Numbered from the stretch's first letter, positions 11,461-23,924 are shown. The stretch is DNA of 64,000 bases from Callorhinus ursinus (GCF_003265705.1 NW_020313157.1:1161269-1225268), one strand, 5' to 3'. Made by a program: numbers and translations. The notes: generated from the sequence alone by a model not told the origin.

Positions 11461-11789
11461 TTAGTCACAACTGAATTGCTTACACCGAAGGTGAAGCTCT
11501 TGTATGGTGCTCAGTAAATCTCTACTGAATTCCTGAACATCAATTTCTTGATTTTGACCCCCTCATATGTGACCAAATAACACCAACCTCAACTCAGAGG
11601 GTTTTAAGAAGTAATAGCAGGAAAGAGAACTGTAAGTAACTTGATACATTTGGTAAAGTTACTTAAAGGCAGTGAAAGCAATTCACTCTTAAGGATCCCT
11701 GTCTACTATCAAACCTGGGTAGTCTAAAGAAGCAACCCACAGAGTTTCACATGGCATACTACAGAGAAACAGTAACCTGGAGAAAGGCG

Positions 11790-12010
11790 TAAAAATCTGA
11801 CTGCCTGGGTGTGAACCCCAAACTCCACCACTTCTTAGACGAGCAACTTGGTCAGATTATTCACTGTCCATGAACCTCATGCTCTTCATCTTTAAAATGG
11901 GAACAACCATACGTCTCACACAGGTTTGTCTCAGGATCAAACTAAGCTAATGCCTGTGAAGCATTTAGCACAGTGACTGACACTTATTAAATGCTAGCTA
12001 TTAAATAACC
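11790..12010 (+). repeat. MIR SINE
   Basis: Sense MIR order: CTGACTGCCTGGGTGTGAAC, CACCACTTCTTAGACGAGCA, ATCTTTAAAATGGGAAC, then CATTTAGCACAGTGACTGAC. Diverged but nearly full length. Confidence 0.8.
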
Positions 12011-13030
12011 AGTAGTTAGCAGATTGTGGGGGTCTTTTTTAACTTTTAATTTTAATTTCCTTCCAACCTGGGTTTATCAAAGACATTGAGGGGAATTCAC
12101 AAATGGCCATCTGGTCTTGGATGAGACCACAGTATAAACAGAAGCTCTCTTAACCCAGGTACTCTCCAGGGTGAAAAGCAGAGGAATCGGGCCTGGCCAC
12201 TGTTTCTCAAGGGTCAAGATCAAGAGGCTGGCAGCTTCCCTGTCCCGTCTGAGGGGCCTCATTCATATAACATCTACAGAGATGGCTGGCCTGTGGTTCC
12301 AAGAGAATGGCAATTCCTGACAGGCCTAAAAAATGAGGCTGAAGCAGCATCAGTGAGTTATGAAATACTTCTAATTGTTAAATTAGGTGTTGAGGCCACG
12401 GACCAAACAACAAAATGACCAAAACCAAAAAGCAACTTGGGCTTTGAAGCTGCAAACAAAGTGAGTTAAGCAGAAATATGTTCTCTATGCTTAGTTCTGC
12501 ATGGACACTCTTAGAAAACAAAACTCATTTAGCTTAAATTAATAAAACTAAATAAAGTCACTGGAGGTCAGTAGGGAATTACTGGAGCATGTGAGAGAAG
12601 AGGCTCTGGGTGACCATTCCTGTTACAAGAGTGAAAACAGCCTGTCCGTTCACTGATGTGGCTGGGGTGATGTATCTGCTCCCAAAATAGTGTCTGTGCA
12701 AAAGATGAGAGAAAACGATAGCCTATTAATTTGGTTTTTAAGTCCAGATGAAGAACCTTGAAAATAGCCAAAGAGCCAAAAATACTGAGTAACTCCACAT
12801 TCGGAGGGACTGTTTCTTCTCTCTATATATAGCGACTCAAAAATAGACATCTCTGATTCTGGGCTTGTGGGACTGAAGTGGGATAATGCCCATCAACTAG
12901 AGAGAAAATGTGTAATAAATCCAGCCATGTTGTCAGTTTGCTTAAATGCCACGACCTCTGTAAACTCCCTACGTAAATGTGACCCTCCCCATAACCCAAC
13001 TGTTCAGTATGCATGTTCTGTTTTATGTCT
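12011..13030. other. Unassigned non-coding stretch
   Basis: No gene or repeat recognised. Open frames of 60-76 codons on the minus strand lack domains or splice context. Confidence 0.55.
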
Positions 13031-13032
13031 GT

Positions 13033-13215
13033 TTTCATTCATCCAACAAATATTCATTGAGTTATGATCATTTTCAGGCACTCTATGTGGCTCAGGGGAT
13101 ATGAATTACTGACTCTTTCCTCAAGCAGCTTACAGTCTAACAGGAGTAACAGTAGAAAAAATGAATTATTCACTGATCGCAATTATGGTAAGTGCTGAGA
13201 AGAAACTAGGTACAG
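13033..13215 (-). repeat. L2 3' end fragment, reverse orientation
   Basis: CATTCATCCAACAAATATTC, GGCACTCTATGTGGCTCAGG and GCAGCTTACAGTCTAACAGG are reversed L2 tail landmarks in order. Confidence 0.65.
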
Positions 13216-14706
13216 GAATGACAACTGTTTCCCCCAGAGAAAAGAATATTCAAACTTGAACCTATCCGTCAAATAGAATTTAGTAATTTAGTTTTTAAAA
13301 AAATAGATGAAAAACATGCAAGATCCCGGCAAAATTATTTAGAGCATGTTTTAAAATAAGGGCAATTCTGCATCATGTATAAGGGGATTAAATATTTGTT
13401 TTCTTGAGCATAATGCCAGTGAAGGACAGTATACTATATCTTCCATGTATTTCAGTGTTTAAAGCTATTGGTAGTATAAAATACTCCAACAGAAAGAAGG
13501 TACAAGAAGAAGGAAAATAATTTCACTAGAAATTCAAAATAATGCATTATCATTCCAACAGCCAATTTTAATTAGGGTAGCTCTTGCATTCCCGCAGTCA
13601 ATACCTCTCTTGAAACAGGTACATTTACTTAACGTTACTGACCAGCATTTATCTTTCTAACCAGAAAAAGAAGTGCTTATTTTTTTTAAAGCATTTGCCA
13701 CATTTTCATGTTCTCCTCCTTGTGTTTCCAAGAATCAAAAAGAGTTTCTCCCTAATGCACTGTAAGTAAAGTTCACAGGGGGAGAGAGAGGGCAGAATTT
13801 AGCCATTCTAATTGGCTTTTTGACTTTCTTCCCAAGAGAATAACTTCAAAACAACAAAGAGGAGAATGGAAATTGTAATATACGGGAAGTTCAGGGTGGG
13901 AAGGTGGTGCCTAGAGAAGTGATGGTCTGTGTCATAAATAAATCATAAACTTATGTAACATTGGAATGAGATAAATGGCATCTCTGAAATAAGTCCCTCC
14001 ACTATTTGACTACCATCAGGCACACAGTTACCAGCTCCTACTCTGATTGAAATTAATAATCTGGACCCATCAACTGTGTCCCATGTACCATAAAACCTTG
14101 CAAACTTCATGACTGCAGAATTATATACAGTGATTTACAAGAAATTGCAGGTGATAGGAGAGAAAGAAAAACAGGGAACTAAGTAAGTGGGAATGGAGTG
14201 AAATGCTATCCACAATGAAATGATAAGTATGATGCCTCAAGCTTGTTCTACAACACATTGCTAAAGGACAGCTTGAAACCACTCGGAAGAAGCAAGGGTG
14301 ATCCTTAGGATGTAACATGGGTTCACTGGGAAAAAGTGATGGCAAGCAAATCCCCTCCTACTTCTTTAAGGTTCTAGACTGATGGGCTGGGTAATGCTGC
14401 AGACTGAGTGTTGGGTGGTGTTGAGTCAGCTGTGTGAAGGTAAGGAATGTGGGTATAACTTAGACTTATGAATGAGTCATCCATTTGCCCCAGATTGGTA
14501 ATAAATGGAGCTACCATGTGTGTATATGTCCATACATTGACTGGATTCCCAAACTCTGGAAGCAGGTCTTATGTTTATAGTTTATAATTTAATCCCCTGG
14601 GTTGCCTTGCAGATAGGAGAATTTAGTAAATGCTGAAGGATGGATCATTAGCCACAGATTGTTGGAAGAAAAGAATTAACTGCAATCATGTGTATAGACT
14701 TTCTCT
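13216..14706. other. Unassigned non-coding stretch
   Basis: About 1.5 kb with no recognised gene or RNA. 14560-14640 may hold the last part of a sense L2 tail (GCAGATAGGAGAATTTAGTA), too short to assert. Confidence 0.5.
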
Positions 14707-14707
14707 A

Positions 14708-14938
14708 AAAAGTATAAAATACCGAGGCACCTGGATGGCTCAGTCAGTTAAGTGTCTGATTCTTGACTTCGGCTCAGGTCAGGATCTTGGGGTTCTGAGA
14801 TCACGCCACATGTCCAGCTCCATGCTGGGTGTGGAGCCTGCTTAAGATTCTATCTCTCCCTCTCACTACCACTACTCCCTCCCCAACCCCCACCTTGCAA
14901 CTCTCTCTAAAAAATTAAAAATTAAAAGTATAAAATAC
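14708..14938 (+). mobile_element. Older carnivore SINE with target duplication
   Basis: The head GAGGCACCTGGATGGCTCAG and body (CAGCTCCATGCTGGGTGTGG) differ from the young copies in this window, indicating an earlier subfamily. The 15-bp duplication AAAAGTATAAAATAC is still perfect at 14708-14722 and 14924-14938. The tail is AAAAAATTAAAAATT instead of (AAATA)n. Confidence 0.93.
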
Positions 14939-15139
14939 TTACACACAGGCAATGGGCTATTAGAAAGCCAAGCCAGAGTCTGTGTCTGGTTGGGCATTTT
15001 TATCAACAATAGGAAGAAGGACCTGAGAGATATGTTTATCAAATTTACAGATGGTGCAGACCAAGAGTTAGCTCACAAGCAAAGTGACAGAATCATGATT
15101 CAAAATTATATTTATAGATTGCAAGAATAGACTGAATTC

Positions 15140-15260
15140 TATTTTAGTAGTTGCTTCCTATATGCCAGGCACTAAGCCACATGCATGACATACACCAACT
15201 AAGTTAAATGGGTTAATTAATGTATAGGTCACAGATCAAAGCTTTCAGCTTAAGGTTAAG
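15140..15260 (-). repeat. MIR-like fragment, reverse orientation
   Basis: CTTCCTATATGCCAGGCACT, CATGACATACACCAAC and AAATGGGTTAATTAATG resemble the reversed 3' half of MIR. The preceding 14985-15125 segment (ATCAAATTTACAGATGGTGC) resembles an ancient CR1/L3-type LINE, but I cannot confirm it. Confidence 0.4.
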
Positions 15261-15377
15261 GGAGAGTCAGGCATGTGAGACAAAATTATGGGATGGAAGG
15301 CTAAAGAGCCTTGTGGCCATAGAAAAGAGAGGTGGGTAAGGAGCCCAAGTCAGTAAGAAAGCCTTGGCCATTGGAAG

Positions 15378-15846
15378 TGTAGTAGGCAGAATAATACCCC
15401 CACAAAGATGTCCACATCCTAATCCCCAGAACTGGTGAATATGTTACCTTATATGGCAAAAGGAACTTTGTGGGTGTGATTAAATTAAGGCTTTTGAGAT
15501 GGAGAGGTCATACTGGATTATCTAGGTAGGTGCAGTTATCACAGGCGCATTTAGAAGATGTCAGACATGAGAAGAAGGAGGTGTGATTATGGAATGAGAG
15601 GTTGGGGGGATGTGCTCTGAAGACAGAAGAAGGAGCCATAAGCCAAGGAGTGTGGCCGACTCTAGAAGCTAGAAAAGGCAAGAAAATGGAGGCTCCCTTT
15701 GGGTCACCAGAAGAAATGCAGCCCTGCTAGCACCTTGATTTTATCTCCAAAAGATTCATTTCAGACTTTTGATCTCTAAAATTCTTCCTGCTTTAAGCTA
15801 CTGAGTCTGTGATCATGTGTTACAACAGCCGTAGGAAACCAGAACA
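15378..15846 (+). mobile_element. MLT1-like (ERVL-MaLR) solo LTR with target duplication
   Basis: Starts TGTAGTAGGCAG and ends CCAGAACA, the TG...CA ends of an LTR. It is flanked by a perfect 5-bp duplication GGAAG at 15373-15377 and 15847-15851. Internal landmarks: CTAATCCCCAGAACTGG, GTGTGATTAAATTAAGGC, CACCTTGATTTTATCTCC and TTTAAGCTACTGAGTCTGTG. No internal retroviral genes are present, so it is a solo LTR from recombination. Confidence 0.85.
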
Positions 15847-16099
15847 GGAAGGATGAGAAATCCTGAGTATGGCGGGTCTCTCTCATTCACAGACTGGCCT
15901 CTGGGCCTCACCACCTGGTAGTCAGGTCTGACCTCCTGAGAAAGGTGGCGGGAGACTGGGAGGTGGGGGCCACTGTGCGGTGCCTGTTGGAAGTAGTAAC
16001 TGAAATAGTGACTTGATTTTTTAAAGCTCCATCAGTCATCCTTCTAGCAAAGTATAATGCTAAAGGCAAAACAAAGGGCAAAGCCTCCCAATTCTTATT

Positions 16100-16345
16100 C
16101 CTGACTGCTCTGTCTTTCTCTCTGACCTCACATCTATCCTGCCAGCCATATCTATACAAAACCTGCATGTTTTGCTGCATCCACAGCCCCACTTGGGCCC
16201 AAGCCACCATCCTCTCTATAGCTCCCAATGGGGTTCCTTGCTTCTGTCTTGGACCTCTTCTCTCTTCTCAAAACCACAGCCAGAGGGATCTTAATACACA
16301 AGAGAGATCAACTCACACCTCAGTAAATACTGTGCTCACTGAAGA
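16100..16345 (+). repeat. L2 fragment
   Basis: CCCAAGCCACCATCCTCTCT, CACAGCCAGAGGGATCTTAA match L2 3' ORF/UTR landmarks ('gtccaagccaccatcatctct', 'cagccagagtgatctttt'). Confidence 0.65.
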
Positions 16346-16356
16346 TTTCAGGACAG

Positions 16357-16403
16357 ATGGTGATAATAACAATAACAATAGCAGCAACAACAATAATAAT
16401 AAA
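16357..16403. repeat. (AAC/AAT)n low-complexity tract
   Basis: Degenerate trinucleotide run of AAC, AAT and AGC units adjoining a MIR fragment. It is probably derived from the A-rich tail region of a neighbouring element. Confidence 0.85.
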
Positions 16404-16414
16404 ATTGCTCAACT

Positions 16415-16500
16415 CTCCTGAAATCCTCAAAACTCTATAAGTTACCAGTATTAATCCCACTTTACAGATGAGGAAACGGGTAAAGGGTGGACCAGAGGCT
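16415..16500 (-). repeat. MIR core, reverse orientation
   Basis: CCCACTTTACAGATGAGGAA with the following AGGCTCAAAACTCTG is the reversed MIR core. Confidence 0.6.
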
Positions 16501-16879
16501 CAAAACTCTGTGATAGTCGGCTTCCTATCACATTCAGACTATGTGTCCAGAGGTCCTTGTAATACCTGCCAAGTCATCAACCCATCTCAGGCCTCCATTT
16601 ACCCTCTGACCTCACCTGCCTACTTGCCTCCCTTTGGGTCCCACCTGTACATGCCTCCGGCACCCTGACACCCATATGCAGACTTCTCTGACCCCTGACT
16701 CCACACATGACGCTAAGTAAGATACCCAGTCTGGCTGCTGAAAAGCACCACAGGGTGTCTCCTGGATTAACTAGGCCTGCACCATCACTACACGCCACTT
16801 TGTCCATGCCTGTGTGCGAGCCTTGGAAGACTTATTTTCTGTATCTCCTCTGTCCATTGGCCTAGTATACACCTGGCTT

Positions 16880-17600
16880 ACCATACTAGAACAAGGCATC
16901 ATTCTTGATTCTCTGTTCTGTATTCAGACCCAGAGAATTCTCCATTCTCCTAATGTTATCCAAAAACATCTGCTTCTCTCCACAAAACCTGTCACCTTCA
17001 CCTTAGTTCAAACACTTCTCTGTCCTGACCTGAGCCACTACAGTAGCTTCTTAACTACCTGCCTTTCACCCTGTACCTGCCTGACACATTGTCCACAGTG
17101 CAGCCAGGGTGACCTTTCCAAAACGCAAAGTGAACTTTGTTTGCAAGCTCACCATGTTTCTCTATCACTCACTGGGTGAAGTCCAAACATTCCTTGTGAC
17201 CTTCCCTCTACCTGTCTGGTTTCCTCTCAGGCCTGCCCCCCTCCTCCCCAAGTCAGCAGAACTTGCAACTCCCAAGCATACCTGCCACATCTTCCCTCCT
17301 TCCCTCCACCCCAGGCTACTCCACCTGCTTTGCCTGGAGAACTTCCTTTTCCTTCTGCAAAGCTCTCCTCAGGCATCACTTTTTCCATAAGTGTCCCCCA
17401 GCTCTTTTGCTCGGACAGCCTTAATCCCTCCTTCCTCTGTATAAGTTCTTATTTGTACACATCTACTTTTCCTAACAAATAGATTTGGAGTGCCTAAAGC
17501 ATAAAGACTGAGTCTCACTCTTTTTCATATTCCTCTATACCCAGCACAGTGCTGAGAAACTTAACTAGCACCAGGAGGCACTGAAATAATACTTATTAAA
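16880..17600 (+). repeat. L2 3' region, long copy
   Basis: Collinear with the L2 3' end over about 700 bp: TGAGCCACTACAGTAGCTTC, GTGCAGCCAGGGTGACCTTT, TGGGTGAAGTCCAAACATTC, GGCATCACTTTTTCC and finally CCCAGCACAGTGCTGAGAAAC. Open frames of 93-121 codons in this segment are relics or chance. Confidence 0.75.
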
Positions 17601-18475
17601 CAATAAACAAATACATGAATGCATGCACATGAATTAATAAAGAATTGCCTCTCCTGCTGTTGAGAAAATACGAGAACCTACAGTTCTCTACAGAACCTAC
17701 CAAAATCTATAGAGAAGATCAATGAATAAATATGAGAAATGACTTCCCAATAATATGTTATTCAGCAAGGAAAGGGCCTGGCCCCTATGGGCCGCCATGG
17801 AGACAGCCCTATGTCAACAGGAGCCAGGCCTAATCCCAGGGCTGTGTGGAAGGCTGACCCCGAAGTTCTACACCTTCATAATCAATTTCTCTCCCATCTT
17901 CCACAGAGCTCCCTCCACAGACATATTTCAAACATTTGGAACTTGCTTGATGATAATTAAAATCCAGCCCACTAACCAGCTGGCAATCCAGGGGCCACTA
18001 TGACATTTCATAACTAATAACTGAATAAGCTCCTTAACCCCCGTACCCCAACCCAACATAAGGATGCCTCCAAACAATGGAGGGAACATACCTACCAGAT
18101 GAACTGCACTGAGCACGCACAACTGCACCTCACTGAATGTGTGCTTCCCAGACAAGGCTGTGTGTGTGGTGTGTCGGTAAACCAAGTCATGTTTCAAATG
18201 CACTGTGATCTAAGAATAGTCTCTAACTACTTCCTAGGTGATGTTTTGATAAAGCTAATAAATCTCTGGTAGGATAAGCAATTGTAGCTTAATTTGTGTG
18301 TTGAATTAATTCAGACTTCCAATTGCCAGTCTGACTTAAAAATAGAACATCCTGTATTATTTAGTATAAAAATGATTATATCAAGGAACTGTGTATACAC
18401 ACACATATATTTTATTTATGTAGCTCTATGAATATTAATCTCACCATGGTAGATTTCCAAAGCTGAGCGGCTTCC
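17601..18475. other. Unassigned non-coding stretch
   Basis: No repeat recognised. 18220-18380 is A/T-rich with several TAAT/ATTA motifs. Opposed open frames of 82 and 91 codons (17755-18003 plus, 17928-18203 minus) have no domain. Confidence 0.5.
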
Positions 18476-18479
18476 AGAT

Positions 18480-18725
18480 AATAGTAACAGTAATAATGAT
18501 GATGATGATTACAATAATTATAGCAAATTTATTGTAAAGTGTGTGTCAGATACTTGACATATATCAACTCCTGGAATCATCATAACAACCCTACCAGAAC
18601 TGCTCCCATTTTACAGATTAGAAGACTGACACACAGAGAGTGATTTACTCCAAGTCACAAAACTGCTAAACTGTGGACCAGAACACGTACTCAGGCTACC
18701 TGGTGTCAGGGTCTGTGCCTTGAAT
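18480..18725 (-). repeat. MIR SINE, reverse orientation
   Basis: An AAT/GAT-rich tail (GTAATAATGATGATGATGAT) leads into ATATCAACTCCTGGAATCAT, CCATTTTACAGATTAGAAGA, CCAAGTCACAAAACTGC and CTGTGGACCAGAACACG, in reversed MIR order. Confidence 0.75.
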
Positions 18726-19812
18726 CACTGTTTCTTGAGAATATTGTTTGCAAAAAATACTTTATTCGGCAGCTCCACACCTCCTGAACATTTTTCATTA
18801 TTTGCACTCAGGTGTTAAGGAGAGTTTAAGACCATTCAATGCAAATTAATGAACTCCCTGTCTACATCATAAGCCTCTTTATTTCAAAACCTTGCTTCTC
18901 TGTACCAGTAGGCCGGCTGTTAGTCAGCTTGTCTCAAACCTCACCAAAACTTTAATTGCATAAAATAGTCCAAATGAGGCTGTGCTCTGGGTTCAGAACT
19001 ACTTCCTAGCACCACTGAACATATTTCAACTGTGTGTGGAACGTTTCCTACAGACCAGAGTCCAGAGCTCTCAGGGACAAGGAGAATAACGTAAACGTGA
19101 GACAAGGATCATAATGAAGAAATACCCTGGTTGGCTTTATCACCTGGGGTCCTCAGGAAGCCTGCCAGGAGGGCTGAGGCATGTTCCATCAGTGAAGGCA
19201 CATTCATCAGTACAGCAGAGATTCTCTTTATAAGATTTAATATGGAAGTACTATACTTAAAAAGGTTTATATAAAAGTCTCTTTCCCCGTTGTTATCAGG
19301 TTTCCATGTCATTCTACAGCATATCGACTCTTCCCCAAGCTTGCAATATCAGCAGGGCTCATCTATAATAACTTGACTAGCTGGAGTTTACCCCATCATC
19401 TGCATTGGAATCATGGCAACTCATTATTAAGTGAGAAAAAAAAAAAACAAAAAAACCTGAAAAGCCAGAACAATAACGGGAGTTGGTGTCAGGATGTCAG
19501 TGGAAGGACGTGGAGATCACAACAGGACCCCCAATCGCCCAGGCAGCCTAGGCCCCCCCAAGACATAGTGCCTGTTACTGGCAGACCCTGGGATCTGGGC
19601 TGGAGTCTTTTCAGCCACGGAGACAGGCCGGACCTATCTTCCTTCGTTGACCCTCTTGGAGATGGTGCGGGCACATTTGGAATTTCAGAGCAGATCTTTC
19701 AAACTGATTCAAGTTCTCAACGGGTGTACATGAGTCTGTCTTTCTGGGGTGCATGTGTGTTCGGGGGTGGGGATTCTCCTTCAAAACCCGCCCTGGCTGT
19801 CTCTAACTCCTA
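18726..19812. other. Unassigned non-coding stretch
   Basis: No gene, RNA or repeat recognised. It contains a 12-A run at about 19437-19448 and a relatively GC-rich part at 19480-19800 without CpG enrichment. Open frames of 146 and 61 codons on opposite strands overlap there, with no recognisable domain. Confidence 0.5.
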
Positions 19813-19918
19813 GATTCCCCCACCCTTCTCTCTCCTTCCACCCCTCCAGGTCCCCCTCCCCACCCTCCCTTTTCTCTCTCCCTCTCTCCCTCTCTTTCTC
19901 TCCACCCTCCCGTCCCCT
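19813..19918 (+). repeat. CT-rich low-complexity tract
   Basis: Pyrimidine-rich (CTCCC/TCTCT) tract with scattered A and G. Ser/Pro-rich and Arg/Glu/Gly-rich open frames on both strands come from it. Confidence 0.9.
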
Positions 19919-19999
19919 TGTGTGCCCATCTTGCCCACCTATGCGTGCCTTTCTCATAAAGATAGAGAGAACAATTAGCCACAATACAAAACAAAATAC

Positions 20000-20218
20000 A
20001 ACTGAAGATGCCAACAAGTTTCTAAAAGGCAGCAACATCAAGAACAGAAGTACACCTAGTGGTTACCAGGGGTGGAGGAGGTGGTGCGGGGGAGTGACTG
20101 CTCAGTGGGCACTGAGCTTCCTTGTGGAACGTCAGTGTACTAAATGCCACTGAATCGTGCGTTTTAAAATGACTAATTTTATGAGTATGCAACTTTTACC
20201 TCAATACAAAAAGTAAAA
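20000..20218 (+). repeat. Old L1M 3' end, sense orientation
   Basis: GTGGTTACCAGGGGTGGAGG, GGGGGAGTGACTGCTCAGTG, AAATGCCACTGAATCGTGCG and TACCTCAATACAAAAAGTAA match the 3' end of the mammalian-wide L1M group ('gtggttgccaggggctgg ... ccactgaattgtacacttt ... tctcaataaa'). Confidence 0.75.
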
Positions 20219-20304
20219 AGGGTTTATGGTGATTATCTGCTTTCTCAGTAAAGAAGGAAGGGGACTCTGAACCCTTTTCTAAAATGGAAGCGATTTTTGC
20301 AATC

Positions 20305-20405
20305 TCTCCTTCTCGCTCCCTCCCTCTCTCTTTCTCTCTCTCTCTCATATATGTGTATATATGTATATACAGACACATAAATGTGTATGTATGTATGTGT
20401 ACGCA
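20305..20405. repeat. (CT)n plus TATG/TGTA microsatellite
   Basis: A (TC)n run followed by alternating ATATGTGTATATATG and GTATGTATGTATGTG units. Translations on both strands (Arg/Glu or Ser/Leu runs, then Tyr/Ile/Cys) are repeat artefacts. Confidence 0.92.
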
Positions 20406-21009
20406 CAGAATTAGATCCATAGGTACCAGAAAGAATGAACAAGACAAAACAAACCCACTTGCAGAAATGGCTACAGAATGTATCTCGATGTTTTTAAAAC
20501 AAAAGGATTTTCCTAACAACAGAAGAAAAGCCCATGGCAGTAGATGTGAACTTGTATTTCTTTCACAGGGACATGAAGTCGTGTGCCGGCCTGTCCAACG
20601 ACTCCAGGCAGCCCCTACAATGCACAACACACAACACACACACTGCCTAAACCCAAGCCAGCCAGAGCCACCCGAGGAGAGGGTGAGAGAACAGAGTGGG
20701 ATGACAAGCAAATTTAAAACTATACCCGATTCTCAATATAATTGGAACATTCAGGAGAGGGTGTTAATTTGATCAAGAGTATTTAAATGAGGAAATTATG
20801 ATTTTAGAGTATTCCTCTTCCAGCTCAGCCACTGATGCTTAAGATGAGAGCCAAATGCTACCTCCTCCAAACTCCTTGCTCCCTGACCCCACCTGCCTCC
20901 CTCTCTGCATCTGGAAATATATTCTTCTCTGACTTGCCAATTGAAAAAGAGACCCTGGACGGAAATACCTGGCTCGGCTATCTACTCAAATTTCAGCTTC
21001 ATGTTTAAA

Positions 21010-21505
21010 AAAAACATATTTTTTTTCAGATAATCATGTCATTTCACCTTCACCATGAAAGTTATGAATGTTCATTGTGGAGGATTGAGAAGGTATTTAA
21101 TAACATATAGGGAAAACAGGAGACTCATCCATAGTTCCAACACCCAAGGAATAATACCTAATATCGTAAGGTACTTATTTTTTGTATTCTATTTTGAACT
21201 TTGACTTAGGGGCAGATAAGCAAAAATACCTACAAATAGCTTTTTTTAAAACACAAATTGGGTCATACTGTAAATAAGTGTTGTGTTATCTGTTTAATTC
21301 CATTTAATAGTATCCCCAGGGACATTTTCCCATCCCATTAAATACTGCCCTACGCATCGCTGATAATGGCTGCAAGGTCATTACGTCAAATAAGAAATGG
21401 AATTGTCATGTCTTTCCAAATCCCTATTGTTGAACATGTAGGTTAATTTTTTAAGAGTAGAAACAATGCTGCAGTGAACATCCCTAGAGATAAACCTTTG
21501 TACTA
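21010..21505 (-). repeat. Old L1M 3' region, antisense
   Basis: AATGTTCATTGTGGAGGATT, TTCCAACACCCAAGGAATAA, TGGGTCATACTGTAAATAAG, CCTATTGTTGAACATGTAGG and AATGCTGCAGTGAACATCC follow the reverse strand of L1M ORF2 end and 3'UTR. Confidence 0.7.
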
Positions 21506-21529
21506 AGTCATAACCCCCTCCTCCCATGG

Positions 21530-21531
<2 letters not shown>

Positions 21532-21567
<36 letters not shown>
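21532..21567. repeat. (AC)n microsatellite
   Basis: About 16 uninterrupted AC units after CATAC, ending at CCCCTC. Unlike the other CA arrays here it has no CpG-rich edge. Confidence 0.97.
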
Positions 21568-21581
21568 CTCTTAAGACATAC

Positions 21582-21803
21582 CAACGTTTCTCAACCGGGG
21601 CCCTACTGACATTTGGAGAAGTAAATACTTTGTGATCAGAGGCTGTCCTCTTCATGGTGGGATGTTTAACAGCATCCTTGGTCTCTACCCATTAGATGCC
21701 AGTTGTCTTCCTCCCCCCCTTGTGACAACTAGAAGCATCTCTGTCCATCACTGCATATCCCCTGGAGGGTGTGACTACCCCCTGCTGAGAACAACCAGAA
21801 TAC
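21582..21803 (-). mobile_element. MER20 (hAT-Charlie), reverse orientation
   Basis: GTTTCTCAACCGGGGCCCTA, GGATGTTTAACAGCATCCTT, CTACCCATTAGATGCCAGTT and CCCCTGCTGAGAACAACC are MER20 landmarks reversed. It abuts the (AC)n array on its left. Confidence 0.8.
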
Positions 21804-23920
21804 TGGAAATACTGGGTGGGATGAGATACAAGGTCTCAACACCTTTTGATGTTTGACCTCCAAACTCCACTACTCCCTCATGGTACCCACTAAGGTGTGG
21901 GGGAGCTTACACTGTTCCTTACTGCAGCTGCCTGGCATCTCTTACACAGACACCTTGCTCAAACCCAAGCCTGTTTCCCAGTGTTTTGTGTTCCTGACTC
22001 TCTTTGTGTTACTAAGATTTAAGTGTGGATCACGTATTGTGGTTCCTTATTTGGCCTCCTCTCTGATTTCCCTCTGGATCCGGGGCTTTCCTACAGCCAT
22101 GGTACTGTGTCTTCACTGATCTTTTCCTCCATGGCTCCCTTTCTGGACAGGCCAGCCCCCTCCAGAGCGCCCCCCTACAACTTGCTGTCCTTTCACTTTA
22201 TCTCCTTCCCCACCTTTATCTTCCCCACCCCCACCCACACCCCAGGGCAAGAAGGCTTTCCTCTTATAGGGATTTTTTTTCGGGGGGGGGAGGATAATGA
22301 TTTATTACCAGACTTTTGGGAAAAGCTTCTCTGCAGCCTTCAGAAGGTAGAATGTTGGTCAGATACACATAACAAATATTTGTGTTATTATCAGAGAAAA
22401 CTGGGTATTGAGAGGAGAAACAGAAGGGAAGTCAATGACAGCAACCCTGGAGAAGAAACAGTGAGATAAAAAGAGAGGTCTTAGGTCCTTGATACCATGA
22501 GCATGGAAGAGGGGCACCAGTCTATCGGATGGGGTTTGAGATGGGAGAGGGACAGGTTCACAATGTGCCAGGGTCTGATTTGGTTTGTGGTATAAAACTT
22601 TGGCCAAGATCAAACTACATAGTGAAAAGATATATGGAGAAGTCTCTCTGTGATGATTAGTATGTTGATAAGTGTACCCCAATCAATTTCTTGTTATCTA
22701 AAGCCCCGTGTTTCCTTCTGTACCAGTGGCATTCATGGTGTGCTGGCGGGCAGGAGCTAACAGAATGCAATATTATTTCCACATTATGCAAAATGTTTTA
22801 GCCACCTCCATGCTCATGACCATAATGAATGTGTCAAAGTTTGCTGAAAATCTAGTTAAAAAGCACATTTCCTTCCTCCTAAGAAGGATTCCCCTGACAA
22901 CAAAATTCTGATTCAAAATTCATCACCTCCTTAAAAGTAGAACTTCCTTGAATAAAACCGTGCAGTCCTCAGATGTGCAAACATTTTTGTATTCACGTAA
23001 TACACTTCTTTCGTTCACCACAATTTGTCAGTTTCATTTTTTTCAAGTCAACAGTCCACAAAGGACTCTAGGCACCTTTTCCCACAGGGAACAGCTGGAG
23101 ATGAAGGAGCAGAGACGCAGGCTGCTCCCATCCCCTCTCAAAGGAGAGGATCCACTCTGAACCAATGCTGCTGGGTTGCCTGGGATTCCTAAAATTGCAC
23201 CCACACGCCTCTGGGCTTCTCCTGTTTACCCTATTTCATTTCTCTCCAAGTTTGCTGACACCCAGCCTTCATTTGATTGACTTACAAATTGGAGTATAAA
23301 TTATGTTTTCTCTTGCCTAGCAATTAGCCATTAAGGAACAGTACAATCAAAATACAAAGAGAGAAGACATTCATACTGCAACCAGGGACCACTGAAAGAA
23401 AGAATCCTTCCATCCTCTAGCCTTCAGACTTAACCTAAGTGCCCTTGAAGGTGGATCTAGCCTTTTAAAATGATAGCACTATTTACTCCTTGCACTCTGT
23501 GAGCTTCATCCCATGCATAAAGCAGTCACAAAGCACCAAATACATCTTCTTCATCTCCCCCAACTTCGTCTCTTCAATTGTCTCTCTCTGAGATTCATTT
23601 CTCTGGCCCCTGTAGTAAGACTGGTTCAAAGGCTGTCAATTGTACAAGTGAATGGCCATGAAATAATTAGGAGTGCAAGGTGGGGACTTTCCTATGAGCA
23701 AACTCCAATACACTAAAAATGAGAAATGTGATCAACCTGGCTGTCGGTGGCATTATCTATAATAAGGAACATCCTTCAAGTTGCAAGCTAATTTTCCAAC
23801 CTCACTCTTTTATCTTGATGTAGATTTTTTTCACCCCTCTTTAATGTTGAAAATTTTCCAGCTTAACATCTCCTCAAAGACTGCATTTCCTTTGTTCATC
23901 CTTGATTCGGAAACACTAAT
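21804..23920. other. Unassigned non-coding stretch
   Basis: About 2.1 kb with no recognised gene or repeat. It includes a T8-C-G9 run at 22273-22290. Open frames up to 148 codons lack domains and no plausible exon boundaries were found around them. Confidence 0.5.
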
Positions 23921-23924
23921 TCTT

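Noticed and set aside
20196..20772. Frames of 162 and 171 codons on opposite strands
   Set aside because: Both run through the CT and TATG microsatellite, overlap each other and show no domain.
21532..21567. Regular short repeats as a possible CRISPR-like array
   Set aside because: Plain dinucleotide microsatellite without spacers, in a vertebrate genome.
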